DNA of 64,000 bases, taken from positions 39,227,829-39,291,828 of the forward strand of contig OX387187.1 of NCBI GenBank assembly GCA_947561395.2, read 5' to 3'. The notes below the pieces were generated by a model, which made no database searches, had not been told where the DNA came from, and worked only from the letters and a program-made list of their open reading frames with translations. Source of the stretch: Buxus sempervirens. Its lineage: Eukaryota > Streptophyta > Magnoliopsida > Buxales > Buxaceae. This document shows positions 1-11,471 of the stretch, one piece after another. Every line of letters begins with the position of its first letter. Position 1 is the stretch's first letter. Both the position numbers and the translations under genes were made by a program.

Positions 1-98
1 GGATACTCATACCGGATACATGTGAGCCTTAGTGTATCCGGTACCATGTACCGGATACCTTAAGGCCCTTTGTTATCCGGTCTGACATACCGGATACC
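1..98. promoter_or_regulatory. E0 U3 array of CCGGATA/TATCCGG half-sites
   Basis: Six or more copies of CCGGATAC or its reverse complement (G)TATCCGG lie in about 100 bp, alternating in orientation, some 150 bp upstream of the TATA box. By position this corresponds to the AACCG/CGGTT array in E1 LTRs and the CCCGTA/TACGGG array in E3/E4 LTRs. Binding of a protein is inferred only. Confidence 0.6.
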
Positions 99-253
99 TT
101 AAGTTTGCTCAAAATTAGGGTTTTCCGAGAGCTTTTCACTTTTACCATCATGTCCCTCATTAAATGAGGGGAAATCGCGGAAATGACCTTAGGGTTAAGG
201 TTGGAGGGGTTCTAGACATTAAGTTGTGTCTACCAATGACCTTAGCCCTTGCC

Positions 254-261
254 TATAAATA
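254..261 (+). promoter_or_regulatory. E0 LTR TATA box
   Basis: TATAAATA, followed by a purine/pyrimidine-mixed leader and a consensus splice donor (CAG then GTAAGC) near 368. The same TATA-to-donor arrangement is seen in the E4 LTR. Confidence 0.6.
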
Positions 262-2150
262 GGAGCCTCCTCCTTGAGCAAATGGCACACAACTCTTGTT
301 TTGAATTCTCGCAAAGAAGAACTCCAAGAGAAGAAGAAAACCGCTGTGGAATCGCCTCCAGAACTCAGGTAAGCCTCAACTTTTCTTTTTATTTTCTGTC
401 TTTACATTCCTAGATCTAGATCTCTTCTTCTACCTTTCTGTAGTGTAAAGCCTTGTTTGTATGTGTGGAAATCCTTCCCCGGCTCAAAGTATCTCAAGAC
501 TCCCCTAGCCGTAAAACGTGAAGGCGGATCTAGGAGAAACGAGACTGGGGATTGACCCTAGTGCTAGAACCCATGTAGCATAAGGCCTTTTTGAATGTTT
601 GAAAACCGTTCCATAATCAAAGTACCCTTGATTATTTCGAAGATCCGTGTTTATCGGGGAGAGAGAACAGAGGGAAACGATAATGGAACGGAACCCTAGG
701 CTATGCTAGAACCTATTTTGTTGAATCTATATGCATGTTGTATTGATCTTGCTTGGTTTTTCACTCTTGCACATACATATCACTATTTTGGCCGGATAGG
801 CTCATATTTGGGGTTTATTGCATTTATTGTGATAAATCTCAAATAAATGGCCTCAATCAATTCTGGAGTGTTTTTAAATGTTTTTCAAAGGTTTTGGATT
901 CATCTCACACGAATCTCACACTTTTTGTCAATTTTCGGATTTGGATTTCTTCAAAAGTGGCTTAGCTTGACAGCACCTGTACCCTTACTTCGGACGCCCA
1001 TAACTTCATCATCCGGATGAATTTTGGGGCGATTCCAGAACCATGGGAAAGGTGAGGCTGTCTAGTTTATGTCCACCAAATTTCATGAATTTCCATCAAA
1101 CGGATTTTTGACACCTCTCTGTCGAAGTTAAGTGGACAGTTCAGGTTCAAGTACAGAACTCGTCACTTCGACGGACCGCCATGTGTTCGTTTTAAGTCCG
1201 ATTCGAGCGATTTTTGTTTCTGAGTACTCCTTTATGAGTCTATTTTCAAATCCAGTTAGTTTCATAATTTTTGAATTCCATTTGAATTATTGGTAGCCGA
1301 TTTACTCAGAACTGCTCATTTGCACTTTTCTGGGTAAATCTGTGATCTTCGGGGCCTGTTCGGGAGACCACCCAAGGCACATCCGAAGGGAGTTTTGTAT
1401 GAGGATAGTTTCTCTGGAAAGATGGCCATACAGACTTCAATCACACCAAATTTCGTGGACTTTTATGTAGTGGATTTCTCTAGACAATTTTCCAAAGTTG
1501 CCCACTTACCACTTTTTAAAATCCCCAGCAGCAACTTCAAAGGAGCATAACTCATAGGTTTTTTATCCGAATGAAGTGAAATTTTGCATGAGACTCTTAT
1601 TTACCCTAATCTTTCAAATGGATTTGTTTTGGTTCAATTTAGAATTGGATTTGAATGATTTCAAGGCAAATGGTATACTTTTTACCGAATTTTCCGGATT
1701 TGATTTAACTTGGTTTTATGCAACCTCTACTTTGATTTCCATCTTTTGAAATACTCCAGAAATGATATTGACATAAGAGAGGATCTAAAATCCATTTAGA
1801 TCTTCATACACTTGTTCCTTTTTCAAGGCTTTTTCGTGATCTTTAGCAAGCTTCTTATTTTCTTTTTAGCATGAACATACACTTGGCAACCACTTCGTGT
1901 GGATGAATGGGGGTGCCTAACACCTTCCCCCGTTCATATTCTAATCCCCTTACCCATCTCTGGATTTGATTTTCATGTAGGATTATTTTTATCCTAGAAT
2001 TTCTCTTTTGGCTATTTTTGCTACTTTTGAACTCTTTGGTGTCCATTCTCACCCCAAAATCATGAATGGTGGCGACTCTCCCACATTTACGTTGAGCCCG
2101 TGTGTTGACGGAGGGATGATCATTCCGGTGATTTTTTCCCATGTCTCACA

Positions 2151-3639
2151 CCAGGTCCGCCCGGGCCCACTTGGACAGGTTTTACCGGTCTGAGGTAATC
2201 TTCTTTAATTTCTCTACTTTCTTCTTTTCTTTTCTTCCTGAATCTCATATCTGATGTCATGTTCTGTTTTTCAGCTATTTGTCCCCAGGATGGAGGACAT
2301 TCATGAGGTGCTGGCCCTGCAGGCAGCCAGAGATGATGCATTTGTCCCTGACTAGAGACGACAGAGATACCAGTTCTTTATTGGTCAGCTGGGCAGCATT
2401 TGGTACTGCGGCGAGCGCTTCTTCTTTCAGCATGTGGGAGAGCCACGGATTCCTGCCATCCCGCTAGATACTACTCCTTCCTACCCTCCTATGCCTGTTG
2501 ATCCTGCCCAGTTCCTAGATTGGACTGAGGCAGAGACTTTATTAGAGGAGGGTGACTATGATGCTTGGTTCAGGCGAGCTTCTGTTGGGTGCCTCATGCC
2601 ACCTATGCCTGTCCGTGGTGGAGTCACTGAGATTGGAGGGGTAATGATTAGGGCCGATGACACCACGGTATGTCTTCTTCCTTTTCACCTTTCTATTTTC
2701 ATTTCATCTGAACTTAGCATTTTTCTGACTTTTTTCTTTTCTATTTCAGGAGGCCCAGTTGGCAGAGATCCGGTCTTGATATGCTGATCTAGAGCGCCAG
2801 CGAGATGCTGCGATCGCCGAGCGGGATGCCCTCTATATCACCATTTCAGACCTCTGGGGGCAGCTAGCCAGAGCACAGGGCCAGGAAGGTCCATTTGATG
2901 CATAGGACCAGGCGGGTCCATCTTACACTCAAGTTAATTTCTTCTTTTATTTCCATTCCTGCTCTTGCATTCGTTTGTCTTGTTCTGACTGAAATTCCTT
3001 TTCTTAGTTTCAGGAGGATACAGCCGCCCCTTCTTCACCTGCTTCACCCGTGCCCATGCATTTTCGGGATGAGGTATTTTCTGTAGCACGGGTGGAGTTC
3101 GTGCGTCTCCCAGTCCAGTAGAGGTTCCTGCAGCAGAGCCCGAGGTCGAGGCTGATATTGTACCTGCTGCTGAGGATGTGCCAGAGTCTGCCCCAGTAGC
3201 TGAGACTGCTCCTGCTGCATCTGTAGATATGGATTCGGCTATGGATGCTGCTGTGGTTGAGCCTACCGTGGAGGCTGTGGTGATGGAGGAGGCTACAGCT
3301 GATCCTGTAGAGCCCGGTCCTGATGCTGATGTACCTGGGACCTCTGCTCCTACTAGTCCTGTTATGGAGGATGCCGAGGAGACGCATGCTGCTGTTGATA
3401 CGTCAGCGGATTCTTCCCGTACTGATTCTGATGTAGATACTTCAGGGTACGTCCCTCCTGATCATCCCACTGCTGGCCTTGTGCCTTTATATATGTGGCA
3501 TGATATTCAGTCTGTTTTGAGCAGGATGATGCATAGCACAGCCCGCAATGTTGTGCGGCATGTCTTTGAGCGCAGGCAATCTTCAGGCCGTGGTCGAGGC
3601 AGAGGACGAGGCCGTGGCCGTAGGGGTGGACCTGCGTAG
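2151..3639 (+). pseudogene. E2 antisense gene P, truncated and decayed (plant-mobile-domain-like)
   Basis: This is the 3' half of the gene that is complete in E3 at 50775-53707. Pieces are the end of exon 3 (2151-2194), exon 4 (2275-2667, 393 nt as in E1 and E3), exon 5 (2750-2932, 183 nt) and exon 6 (3014-3639), joined by introns of 80-82 bp with GT...AG ends. The 5' half is cut off by the E0 LTR. Damage includes TAG at 2353-2355, TGA at 2777-2779, TAG at 2903-2905 and a 1-bp loss near 3102 relative to E3. The last exon still encodes an acidic Ala/Glu/Val-rich stretch and an RG-rich tail. The gene lies on the strand opposite to E2 gag-pol. It is a dead copy. Confidence 0.85.
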
Positions 3640-4107
3640 ACAATAGATTAGGATTCTCTTATGTATATTTGTATTTGACAAACTGATGTACTCATTCATA
3701 TATATATAAAAGAAGTTTGATTTGTGTTCATTTGTGTACTTTTCTTCTTTCTTTTCAGTTTTTATTACATGATGAATGTTAAAGCAGGAACAGGTGAGGC
3801 TTAGGAAAACAAAGAAATTAAAATTGCCCCATTTTTTGCATTTTTCGGAAGGAACCGTATTTAACCTACGAGCAAGCCGTGCCCGTAATATGAACACGGG
3901 CGCACTGTGCCCGTAAAGTTTTCACGGTCACAGCCTGACCGTAGTTTTTATACGGGTGCGATATGCCCGTATTCTATTTACGGATTTTTCCGCCTTAACG
4001 ATTTTTCCTATATAAACTCATGGGGAGCATCATTATGACACTTTTAAAAGTTTGAAAACTCCTTGAGCACGTTGTTTCTCGCTCTCCTTGGCTTCTTTGG
4101 CGCTTCC
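3640..4107 (+). promoter_or_regulatory. E2 intergenic region P-D: D promoter with half-site array and TATA
   Basis: After the P stop comes about 200 bp of AT-rich DNA, presumably the P 3' UTR. At 3853-3985 there is an array of CCGTA/TACGG and CCCGTA/ACGGGC half-sites in alternating orientation, about 20 bp apart. A TATATAAA box follows at 4009-4016, about 90 bp before the D ATG. The E3 counterpart (53708-54162) has the same order. The array matches that in the LTR U3 of E3/E4. Confidence 0.65.
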
Positions 4108-5921
4108 ATGGCTTCCCCTACGCCGCTTTCTCCTGCCGTTGAATCTTCTCCTGCAAGACAACCTGTTAGATCAAAACCTCCTAATCTCACCAGGTATAAC
4201 ATTGTGGACTCCTTCTATGATAGATGGGTTAACTCCATGACCCTTGATGAGGAGATTCGCTATGGTTCAATCCACTTAGGGCATATCCTACACCTCCCTA
4301 AAATTCCCTTTAAGTGGGAAATTATTGAAGCTTTGATTGGACACTGGGTTCCTAAACTAAATCTTTTTCGGTTTGATGATAAAGAGATGACTCCTACCAT
4401 AGAAGAAATTGAAACCATCCTTGGCCTAAGATTTTCTAAAAAAGTTGTGAACCCACCGCTAAAGCTTAGTTATAAAAAAGAGGCTTCCACTTTCTTGGGT
4501 ATAGGGAAGAAGGACCTAGGAAATTCTGATGCACTATTGACCTTGTCCAAGACCTTTTTGACTGGAAAACTTCTGAGGAGTGAAGACAAGGACGTTAGGT
4601 TTAATGCATTGACCCTGGTAGTGGTCAATCAACTGCTTTTTCCACGGGGTGATGACCAGGTTGATTTGGCTCTCATCTCAGTCATCTGCTAGGTCAGGGA
4701 ACGTGAGAGATTGGCCCCTATGATCTTAGCAGAGATATATCAGGCCCTTACTGACTGCTATTTCAGGAAGAAGAAGCGCTTCCTTGCCTATGCCCCTATC
4801 CTACAGGTAAAAAGAAATAATTATTATTATTATTTTTCTTCTTTTTTTTTCCTTTTCTTTAGCCTTTCTTTCTTCTTCTTCTCTTTTTCTTTTTCTTCTT
4901 TTTTCCTTTTCCCTTTTTCTTTCTCTCTTTTTTCTTCTTTTTCTTTCTCTTTTTTTTCTTTTTTTTCTTTTTCCTTTTTTTTCTTTTTTTCTTTTTGGAA
5001 ATAAATTGAAATACCCCTTTTCTGCAGCTTTGGTTGCTTGACCACCTTAGCCAGATTGAAGAAATAACTCGCCGCTTCTTTCCAAGATTGAAAGTTCCTG
5101 TTTTGATGAGCAATAGGGGATGTCCTAACATCCAAGGTGGCAAGCAAGGCTGGTTCACTTTCTTGGGTACTCTCCGGGATGATCAAGTGAGATGGCCTGT
5201 CACTTATCAGCCCACTCCAGAGACAGTGATCAGCTTTAGAGATAAAAATTTTCTGGTCCTAGCAGGCTTGAAATCTGCTGTTCTCTATCTTCCTTTGAGG
5301 GTTCTTCGGCAGTTTAGAGCAATCCAGTGGATTATGATCCCTACTGGATATGAGAAGCTTTTAGGGCCACTTACACCAGCCTCCATGGGGCTAACTGCTC
5401 AATTAATGAAAGAGTGGTCCTACGTTCGTTTTCTGCGGGGTCCTGTCTTTTCAGAGTCCCATGTGAAGGATTATCAATTCTGGATCAAAGAGCAGGTGCA
5501 GAGTCATGGCCCAGTACCAGAAGATCCTCCTGTGGTTCTTCCTCCTACTTATGAGGACATTCTGGAGTCAGAAAGGGCAACCCATAAGCGGCTTCAACAA
5601 ATATGGGTACGGGAGGCTCAAGAACTTAGGATAAAAGTCCTTGTTCTGGAGAGAAAGCTTGAAGAGCAGAAGTCTGGCCGCATTGCCATGGAGAAGAAAC
5701 TTGAAGAACAAAGGCAGGCTCGTCGCTTTGAAGTCCGAGTGATGCAGAAGAAGTATCAGGATTCCTTGGCCGACCTTAGGGCGTTGAAGATCAAGCTTTC
5801 TTTTTCAGATGAGGTCATCTCCTTTTTGAGTGATCCTGATGCAGAGGGTGCTTCTGGAGTCATTGCAACTCAGGCAGCTAAGATTAGGGAGCTTGAGGAG
5901 CAGTTAGGGAGTAGGGATTAG
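4108..5921 (+). pseudogene. E2 antisense gene D (DUF7745/plant-mobile-domain-like), one nonsense codon
   Basis: Two exons: 4108-4806 and 5028-5921. The 221-bp intron is a polypyrimidine run with GT...AG ends. I chose the ATG at 4108 because the E3 ATG is equivalent and both lie about 90 bp after a TATA box. Exon sizes (699 and 894 nt) equal those of E3. A single in-frame TAG at 4690-4692 replaces the Gln codon CAG of E3. The first exon has the domain with the WEIIEALIGHW and MTPTIEEIETILGL segments; the second ends in a long charged coiled coil. Close similarity to E3 D despite the age of E2 is notable. The gene is convergent with E2 pol. Confidence 0.85.
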
Positions 5922-6859
5922 ATTCTTTTATCTCTTTTTTTCATTCATTTTTTTTCATACTTTTATACAAAAGCAAACTCCATTAGTGGAAAGATAATAG
6001 ATTTAATTCAAAAATAGGTTTTATATTATTGGCCTCAGAATTCTCAGATGCTTATAAAAACAGAAGTTTTATGAAAAAGTATTTGATTTCTCATCACTGG
6101 CCAAAGTATAGTTTTTTTTTTTTGAAAGCTGATCCAAAACACTTAATCACATATAATTAAAGGAATTAAAATCATGTTGAATAATGAAAATGGTAGTCCA
6201 AGCAATAGGGAGAGACCAAATCTGTCTACCCCGTGACCTTTAGAATCATCCCCTAATGGTTTTACCTTCATGATGGACCCTGCTAATCTGCTCAGTTTCC
6301 AGTGCTCATGCTGATTAAATTTAGACCACGTGATCAACTCAACCTTTGATTTTTTTTTCTTCTTTTTTTTTTCTATTCTCTTCTTTTTTTTTTCTTTTTG
6401 CCCTTGTTGTCCCTAGTGCCAATTACGGTTTTCACTAGGGTTGGCCTCTGCATTCCGTCATCACCAATCTTACTCTGAAAGTTGAATGAATATACTAAAA
6501 TCACTGACGTCTCAATAATAGGACGAAACAAAGGCTAGGCTCGGTTTATGAAAGAAAGGTATTAAAGGCTCAAAATTTTCTAAGTGTGAAAAATGGGTCA
6601 ACCGGACTTACAGTCATGGTAAATTCAATCCCATTCCCCTTCTTTTGTATTTGGTTTTCATTTGCCCTTATTTTTTCTTTTCTCTCTTTTTTCCTCATTT
6701 TTTTTCTTTTTGCCCCTATTGGCTTTGCCCCAGTATAAGACTGTAAGTCCAGTTTAGGTTTAACAAAAAAGACGAACAGGCTCAATTTGGCTTGACTAGG
6801 GATGCAAATTTTGGGATATAAGGAACAATGGCCTCAGATCATTTCCTAGTAATATTCAT
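5922..6859. other. E2 convergent 3' region between gene D and pol, with two inverted repeats
   Basis: No coding potential. It holds polypyrimidine runs (6340-6400, 6660-6715) and two inverted repeats conserved in E3 and E1. The first is CCCTAGTG at 6411-6418 against CACTAGGG at 6433-6440. The second is GGACTTACAGTC at 6604-6615 against GACTGTAAGTCC at 6739-6750. Both convergent transcripts (D on plus, gag-pol on minus) must end in or near this interval. Confidence 0.6.
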
Positions 6860-7329
6860 TCATGGAAAATATCTCTTTATTGTATCAGAGTTAATTGGCT
6901 CAGGAAAATCCTTCCCATCCATTTCTGTTAAGATGAGAGCACCCCCTGATAGGATCTTCTTGACCACATAAGGTCCTTCCCAATTTGGTTTAAACTTTCC
7001 ACGAGGATCTTCCAAAAAGGGTAAAATTTTCTTCAATACAAAATTTCCTTCTTGGAAAGTTCTGGGCTTTACCTTCTTATTGTAAGCCTTGGCCATTCTC
7101 TTCTGATACAATTGGCCATGACAAAGCGCTTTTAATCGCTTTTCCTCTATTAGATTGAGTTGATCATGTCTTGATTGTATCCATTCAGCTTCTTCTAATT
7201 CTGCTTCCATTAGCACTCTTAATGAAGGTATTTCCACTTCCACTGGTAAAACTGCTTCCATTCCATATACTAAGGAGTACTGGGTTGCCCCTGTAGAAGT
7301 TTGAATTGAGATTCTGTAAGCATGCAGAG
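6860..7329 (-). pseudogene. E2 pol, C-terminal fragment (integrase end)
   Basis: Encodes the last part of the integrase, including the GPY module (KFKPNWEGPYVV) and the ending SDTIKRYFP that matches E3 pol's end. The reading frame stops at 6860 as in E3. It is separated from the rest of E2 pol (33748 onward) by the E1 insertion. The CAGAG at 7325-7329 is one copy of the target duplication. Confidence 0.9.
7325..7329. repeat. E1 target-site duplication, left copy (CAGAG)
   Basis: CAGAG directly abuts the TGTGAGACATGG terminus. The second copy is at 33748-33752. Removing E1 and one copy gives uninterrupted pol sequence as in E3 near 57410. Confidence 0.95.
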
Positions 7330-9158
7330 TGTGAGACATGGATTCGTCATCTCGGATGACCTTCGATATCGTCACGCGGGGATCGATAAATGTTAGAGTC
7401 GCCACCATCCATTTTAGGGTGTGAATGGACACCAAATGGTTCATGAAAGCCAAATAGAGCCCAAGTAGCTCTAATATAAGGAAAAATCCAGAGATCAGGT
7501 AAGGGGAATTATTTATGAGTGGGGGAAGGTGTTAGGCACCCTCACTCATCCGTCTAAGACGGTTGCCACATGCTTGCTCATGTCAAGGATTGTTTGCTAA
7601 TCAAAATAGACAAAGGATGCTTAAAAGTAAGCAAAATGTAAGTGATTATTCCACATGAGTAGTCCAATAAATATGAACCCTCTCCATGGATATATCACCT
7701 CTTAGAACTTCATGAGTGAATAAAAATCAAGGTAAAAATTGAAGCAAAACCAATTCAAGGCAAATCTGGAAAAATCAGATTATGAGAACTTGAAAGCTTC
7801 GATTAACCATAACTCACTCAATTTAGATCCAAATCCAATGAAACCAAAGCCATTTGAAAACTGGTATATAGTATAGTATACAGTAAAAAATTCAACTCAA
7901 TCCGATTTAAAACGAGAGAGAAATCCACATTTGAAATCTGCTGTTATAACTCGAAAAAAGTGGTGAGTAGGCATTTTCAAAATCCTATTCGTGGAATTTG
8001 GCTCAATAAAAATCCATGAAAATTGGTATGGAGGAAGTATGTGGTGCCATCTTTCCAAAGAGATAAGCCTCACCCCAAACTCTATCCGGATGTGGCTTGT
8101 GTGCTCTCTTGAACAGGCCTAAAAGACCACAGATGAGCTCTGGACTATGCCAGCGAGCCCTTCTGAGTCAACTGAGTACCCAAGACACAAAACAGATTGA
8201 AATCTACCAAAACTAGTTGGAAATGAAAATAGACTTCTCAAAGAAAACTCAGAAACTGGAATCACAGGAAACGGATTAAAACTGAGCAAATAGTGCACCA
8301 TCAAAGCGGCAAGTTCAGCAATCTGGGCTGAACTGTCTTACAAACTTTGAAGAGATGGTGTCAAAAGTTGGCTACATGGAAATGGACGAAAATTTCTAGA
8401 TATTAAGTAGGCTCTCCAATCTATCACATGTCTTTGGAATCACTCAAAAATTCATCCGGAGGATGAAGTTATGAGTCTTCCAAGACAGGCCACAGATCTG
8501 TCCTGTTTTGAGGTTTTTGAAGAGGAAACATGGAAACCAGTGCAAGTGTGCATGTGGATTCGACCAAAACCTCAAAATCAACAAGAAATCCTCTCATGAA
8601 GTGCTAAAACTCATTCTAAGGCTTAGGACCTCAGATTTTCCATATTGAACATGGAAAGCCCAAGATCTAGCCTATTTGATGAAAATAGTGAAAAGTGAGT
8701 GTGAAGGTGTGGAAAATCTCATTTCTATGAGAAGGTTGGAATCCATGGCTATTGAGAGCATGGATTCACATCTTCTCCAAATATAAAATAAAATCAGAGA
8801 AGCATTCAAGGGTTCAAAATAACCATATAGCATGCTTTTCATCATTTGAGGGTTCTAAACCTAGAGGATCCATTCCACCTTCCTTTTCCCCAGGCTCTCT
8901 CTTCACGTTTTACGGCTAGAGAGGATTCCCTAGGTACTTTAGAAGGGGTTTGGGGTTGCAAAAATGCACAAAGGCCTTACACTACAGAAAGGTAGAAGAT
9001 GAGAGATTTGCTAGAATGTAAAAGGGAAGACTGGAAATGAAAGAGAGCTTTACCTTGGTAGCTTGAGCCTTCAGTAGACAATCCAGCGGAGCTTCTCCTT
9101 CTTCTTGCAGAGCTTCTAAGCTTCAAATTGTCAGCCATTTGCAAGAGGAGGACCCCTC

Positions 9159-9166
9159 TATTTATA
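9159..9166 (-). promoter_or_regulatory. E1 3' LTR TATA box
   Basis: TATAAATA on the minus strand, about 590 bp inside the LTR 5' end and 200 bp downstream of the half-site array. The equivalent in the 5' LTR is 33159-33166. Confidence 0.6.
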
Positions 9167-9367
9167 GGCCAAGTCAAGGGTAGAAGAGTCCCAAGGGTAG
9201 GCCAAAAAGGCCTTCTAGATTATTCCAATTCTCCTCCAAGGCTTGAATTGGAGTAATTCAGCAAGTTTCGGAGGGTGAAATAGGGAGTTCAAGTCCCTAA
9301 GAGAGAGGTAATATGCGTAAATAAGGCTCAGAGATCGAGCCATTTCTCAAATCCCCGAAATAGCCAA

Positions 9368-9635
9368 AACCGTATACACAGTGCGGTTTCTACACAACCG
9401 CCACTCAAAGTGCGGTTTATGTACAAATTTGACCAAACCGCATATACAGGGCGGTTCAATTCAGTTATGCTTTAATTGATTGCTGTCCACGCGGCTTAAC
9501 GGCCGAAGCTTCGCGAAGCCACGTGGCCGCCAGCGCAACAAGCCTTGATGTGAACCGTGCTGTGTGTGCGGTTGCAACCGCACATACAGAGCGGTTGAGA
9601 CCAAGATTATAAAAACCGCATACTCAGTACGGTTG
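9368..9635. promoter_or_regulatory. E1 3' LTR U3 array of AACCG/CGGTT inverted half-sites
   Basis: Six units, each with AACCG, about 11-13 variable bases often resembling TACTCAG or ATACAGNG, then CGGTT. Three lie at 9368-9460 and three at 9553-9635. The units are imperfect palindromes about 21-24 bp long. The same unit recurs at 10111-10210, 17619-17738, 19909-20035 and 29658-29744 inside E1. Confidence 0.7.
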
Positions 9636-9747
9636 GCACCAATTTTGATTGTTTTTGAAAGTTTGACATGTGTCAAGGCTCAAATAAGACATTTAAAGCC
9701 CATCTTAGTTAATCTCTTATATTGGGGTGCAATTTGGGGTGTCTACA

Positions 9748-9766
9748 ACTGCCCCCTCTTCGCTGG
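9748..9766 (-). other. E1 polypurine tract
   Basis: On the minus strand, a purine-rich run (GCGAAGAGGGGGCAG) ends just before the 3' LTR start TGTAGACA. This is the expected primer site for plus-strand DNA synthesis. E3 has the equivalent CAAAGAGGGGGCAG at 48975-48990. Confidence 0.75.
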
Positions 9767-11471
9767 AATTGGAATCAATTGACGGCGGAGAGCAAAAGAC
9801 CCGCAAATTGCACCTCTCAGGATCATGTCCATTCGATTATGAGCTGCAAGAACTCCAATATGGTTTTTGAAAAAGAATTTGTTTAAAGGATTTGATGAAA
9901 AGTCCCTAACCTTAAGGGTCAAATCCTCTCCTCGCCTCTCACAGAGCACTCGTGGCTATGAAGTGAGATTTGAGCAAATTTTAAAAGCAAAAGTTGATAG
10001 GATGGTGTTTCTTGCAATTCACAACTGCCTTGGACATAGATCCTTTGAGAGAGATTGGAAATCCTTTGAGAGAGATTGGAAAAAGTTTTAAAAATTCATT
10101 TTCGGGTGCCAACCGTACTGAACATGCGGTTTTTAACAATTTTGATTTCAACCGTGCTGTATGTGCAGTTTTCAACAATATTAATACCAACCGTTCTGTA
10201 TGTGCGGTTTTCTAGGTTGCATATAAACGCGATCGCGACCGTGACTGGCGTCACTTTGCTCGCAAAACCCTTGACTCCACGAACCCTTGCGTTTTCTCTG
10301 GCGACCGTGCGTTCCCTCCGGTCTTCATCCTTCCTTCTCCGGCGAAATCATTCTTCCTCCGGCGGCTTCATCTTTTCCGGCGAACTCTATTCCCTCCGGC
10401 GACGTCCGTTTTGACAAGGGATCGACAACTTCCTGTGGTTGGTGATTCCGTCAAGCTCTTACCAACTTAGCACCCGCTTCCTCATTGATTGAGGATTTTC
10501 GGAGTCGCCCAATCGTCCAGCCAGTTTCTTCTGGAGTTCCGGTGAGGTCAAGACTTCATTTCCTTTGCAGGCTTATTTTTCGGCTGATACAGGTAGGTAG
10601 CCGAATCCTTGTCCGAATAACTTGCTTAAAAGTTTTGTGCTCTGATTCCATGATTGAATGCCTTTATGCATGAAATTTGCCATTGATTTAATGCCTTAGT
10701 CACCTTGTGGTCAATGGGATAAGAAAATCCCCAATCTTGTATGTGCCCACTGCCGGTGTCGATTTGCACTTGGCCATGGCTTGCATTGCTCCAATTTTTA
10801 CCCAAGTTCTTCTTTGGAATCAATCCTGACTTTTGTTTATCCAATTTCGAACCTTTACCTGCTCGCTCCACATTGGCATGAGGATTTCTTTTCTGCGGTA
10901 GTATAATACTTGGCATTATTGATTCTTGCTCTCTAGAATGACATGGCACGCTGTAAATCTGATCTTTTCTTGTGACCTGCTGATTTGCTAGACTTGCTTG
11001 GGCTTGACTTGATAGTTTTAGCTAGGCTTGAACAATTGCATAGCCTTGTATGAGCTGAATAAACTCGGCTTTGCCGGGCATTTTCCTTGTTAACTTGAAC
11101 GTGATTTGGATTCCCTGAAAACAAAATTAGATGGTTAGGCCTCCTTTTTTCTTCATTTTATCGTATGAGAAGAGTATAGAGGAACTTTCACATTCTTGTA
11201 TGTAATTCTTATATACAACTAAATGAATAATAATAAAATAAAAATGACAATAAAACTTCTAAAAGAACAAAAATTTTTAAGAGTAGAATAGCCAGATCAT
11301 GGTTTGGTTGAGAATTTTCGCGGTGTTTTCCGCGATCTCCATTTTTCTGCAAACCAAACAAATTCGGTTAATCTAAAGAAAAGAAAAATTAGAGAAAACA
11401 TGAAAGAAAATATCATGGTTTTATTTAAACGAAGAAGCATAATGAATTTCTCCCTGTAATTGGTCCTGTAG
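9767..11471 (+). promoter_or_regulatory. E1 gene P upstream region: half-site array, 5' UTR and probable 5' UTR intron
   Basis: This lies between the polypurine tract and the P ATG. A block near 9895-9975 (AGTCCCTAACCTTAAGGG onward) is conserved with E3 at 49130-49215. The half-site array at 10111-10210 has three AACCG...CGGTT-type units. A GC-rich, CCGGCG-containing stretch follows (10230-10420). A donor-like CAG then GTAGGT at 10593 and an acceptor TGTAG ending at 11471, immediately before the ATG, suggest a 5' UTR intron of about 880 bp. E3 has the matching arrangement (49757-50774). No TATA box is obvious. Confidence 0.55.

Larger units (their letters stand above)
1..2150 (+). mobile_element. 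E0: LTR (3' LTR or solo LTR) of a plus-oriented Tat-like element, left end outside window
   Basis: The segment ends in the family-typical TCTCACA at 2150 and is followed directly by the middle of an exon of E2 gene P, so it is an LTR end. It holds a TATA box at 254-261, the LTR signature TAGCCGTAAAACGTGAAG at 506-523, a block reading GGTGCCTAACACCTTCCCC near 1912-1930, and GGTGGCGACTCT at 2068-2079. The same landmarks occur in the same order in the E1, E3 and E4 LTRs. Parts of its middle resemble the E1 LTR more than the E3/E4 LTRs, but its U3 motif differs from both, so I treat it as a third subfamily. Nothing in it looks coding. The 5' terminus and any partner LTR lie left of the window, so 3' LTR and solo LTR cannot be separated. 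Confidence 0.8.
7330..9747 (-). repeat. E1 3' LTR
   Basis: 2418 bp, minus orientation, ends TGTAGACACCCC... and ...TCTCACA in element sense. It is near-identical to 31344-33747. Internal landmarks are the half-site array (9368-9635), the TATA box (9159-9166), a splice-donor-like AAGGTAAAG near 9050-9058 (reverse strand), the conserved block at 8901-8918, GGTGGCGACTCT at 7395-7406 (reverse) and the GGTGTTAGGCACC block near 7529-7541. No gene is encoded. Confidence 0.95.

Noticed and set aside
4711-5186. Open frames of Phe/Ser or Lys/Glu repeats (both strands)
   Set aside because: Polypyrimidine intron of E2 gene D; low complexity, no homology between copies. The same applies at 54810-55221 and 12568-12792.
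6143-6785. Small open frames in the D-pol interval as a third antisense gene
   Set aside because: Frames differ between E1, E2 and E3 and run through polypyrimidine tracts and inverted repeats.
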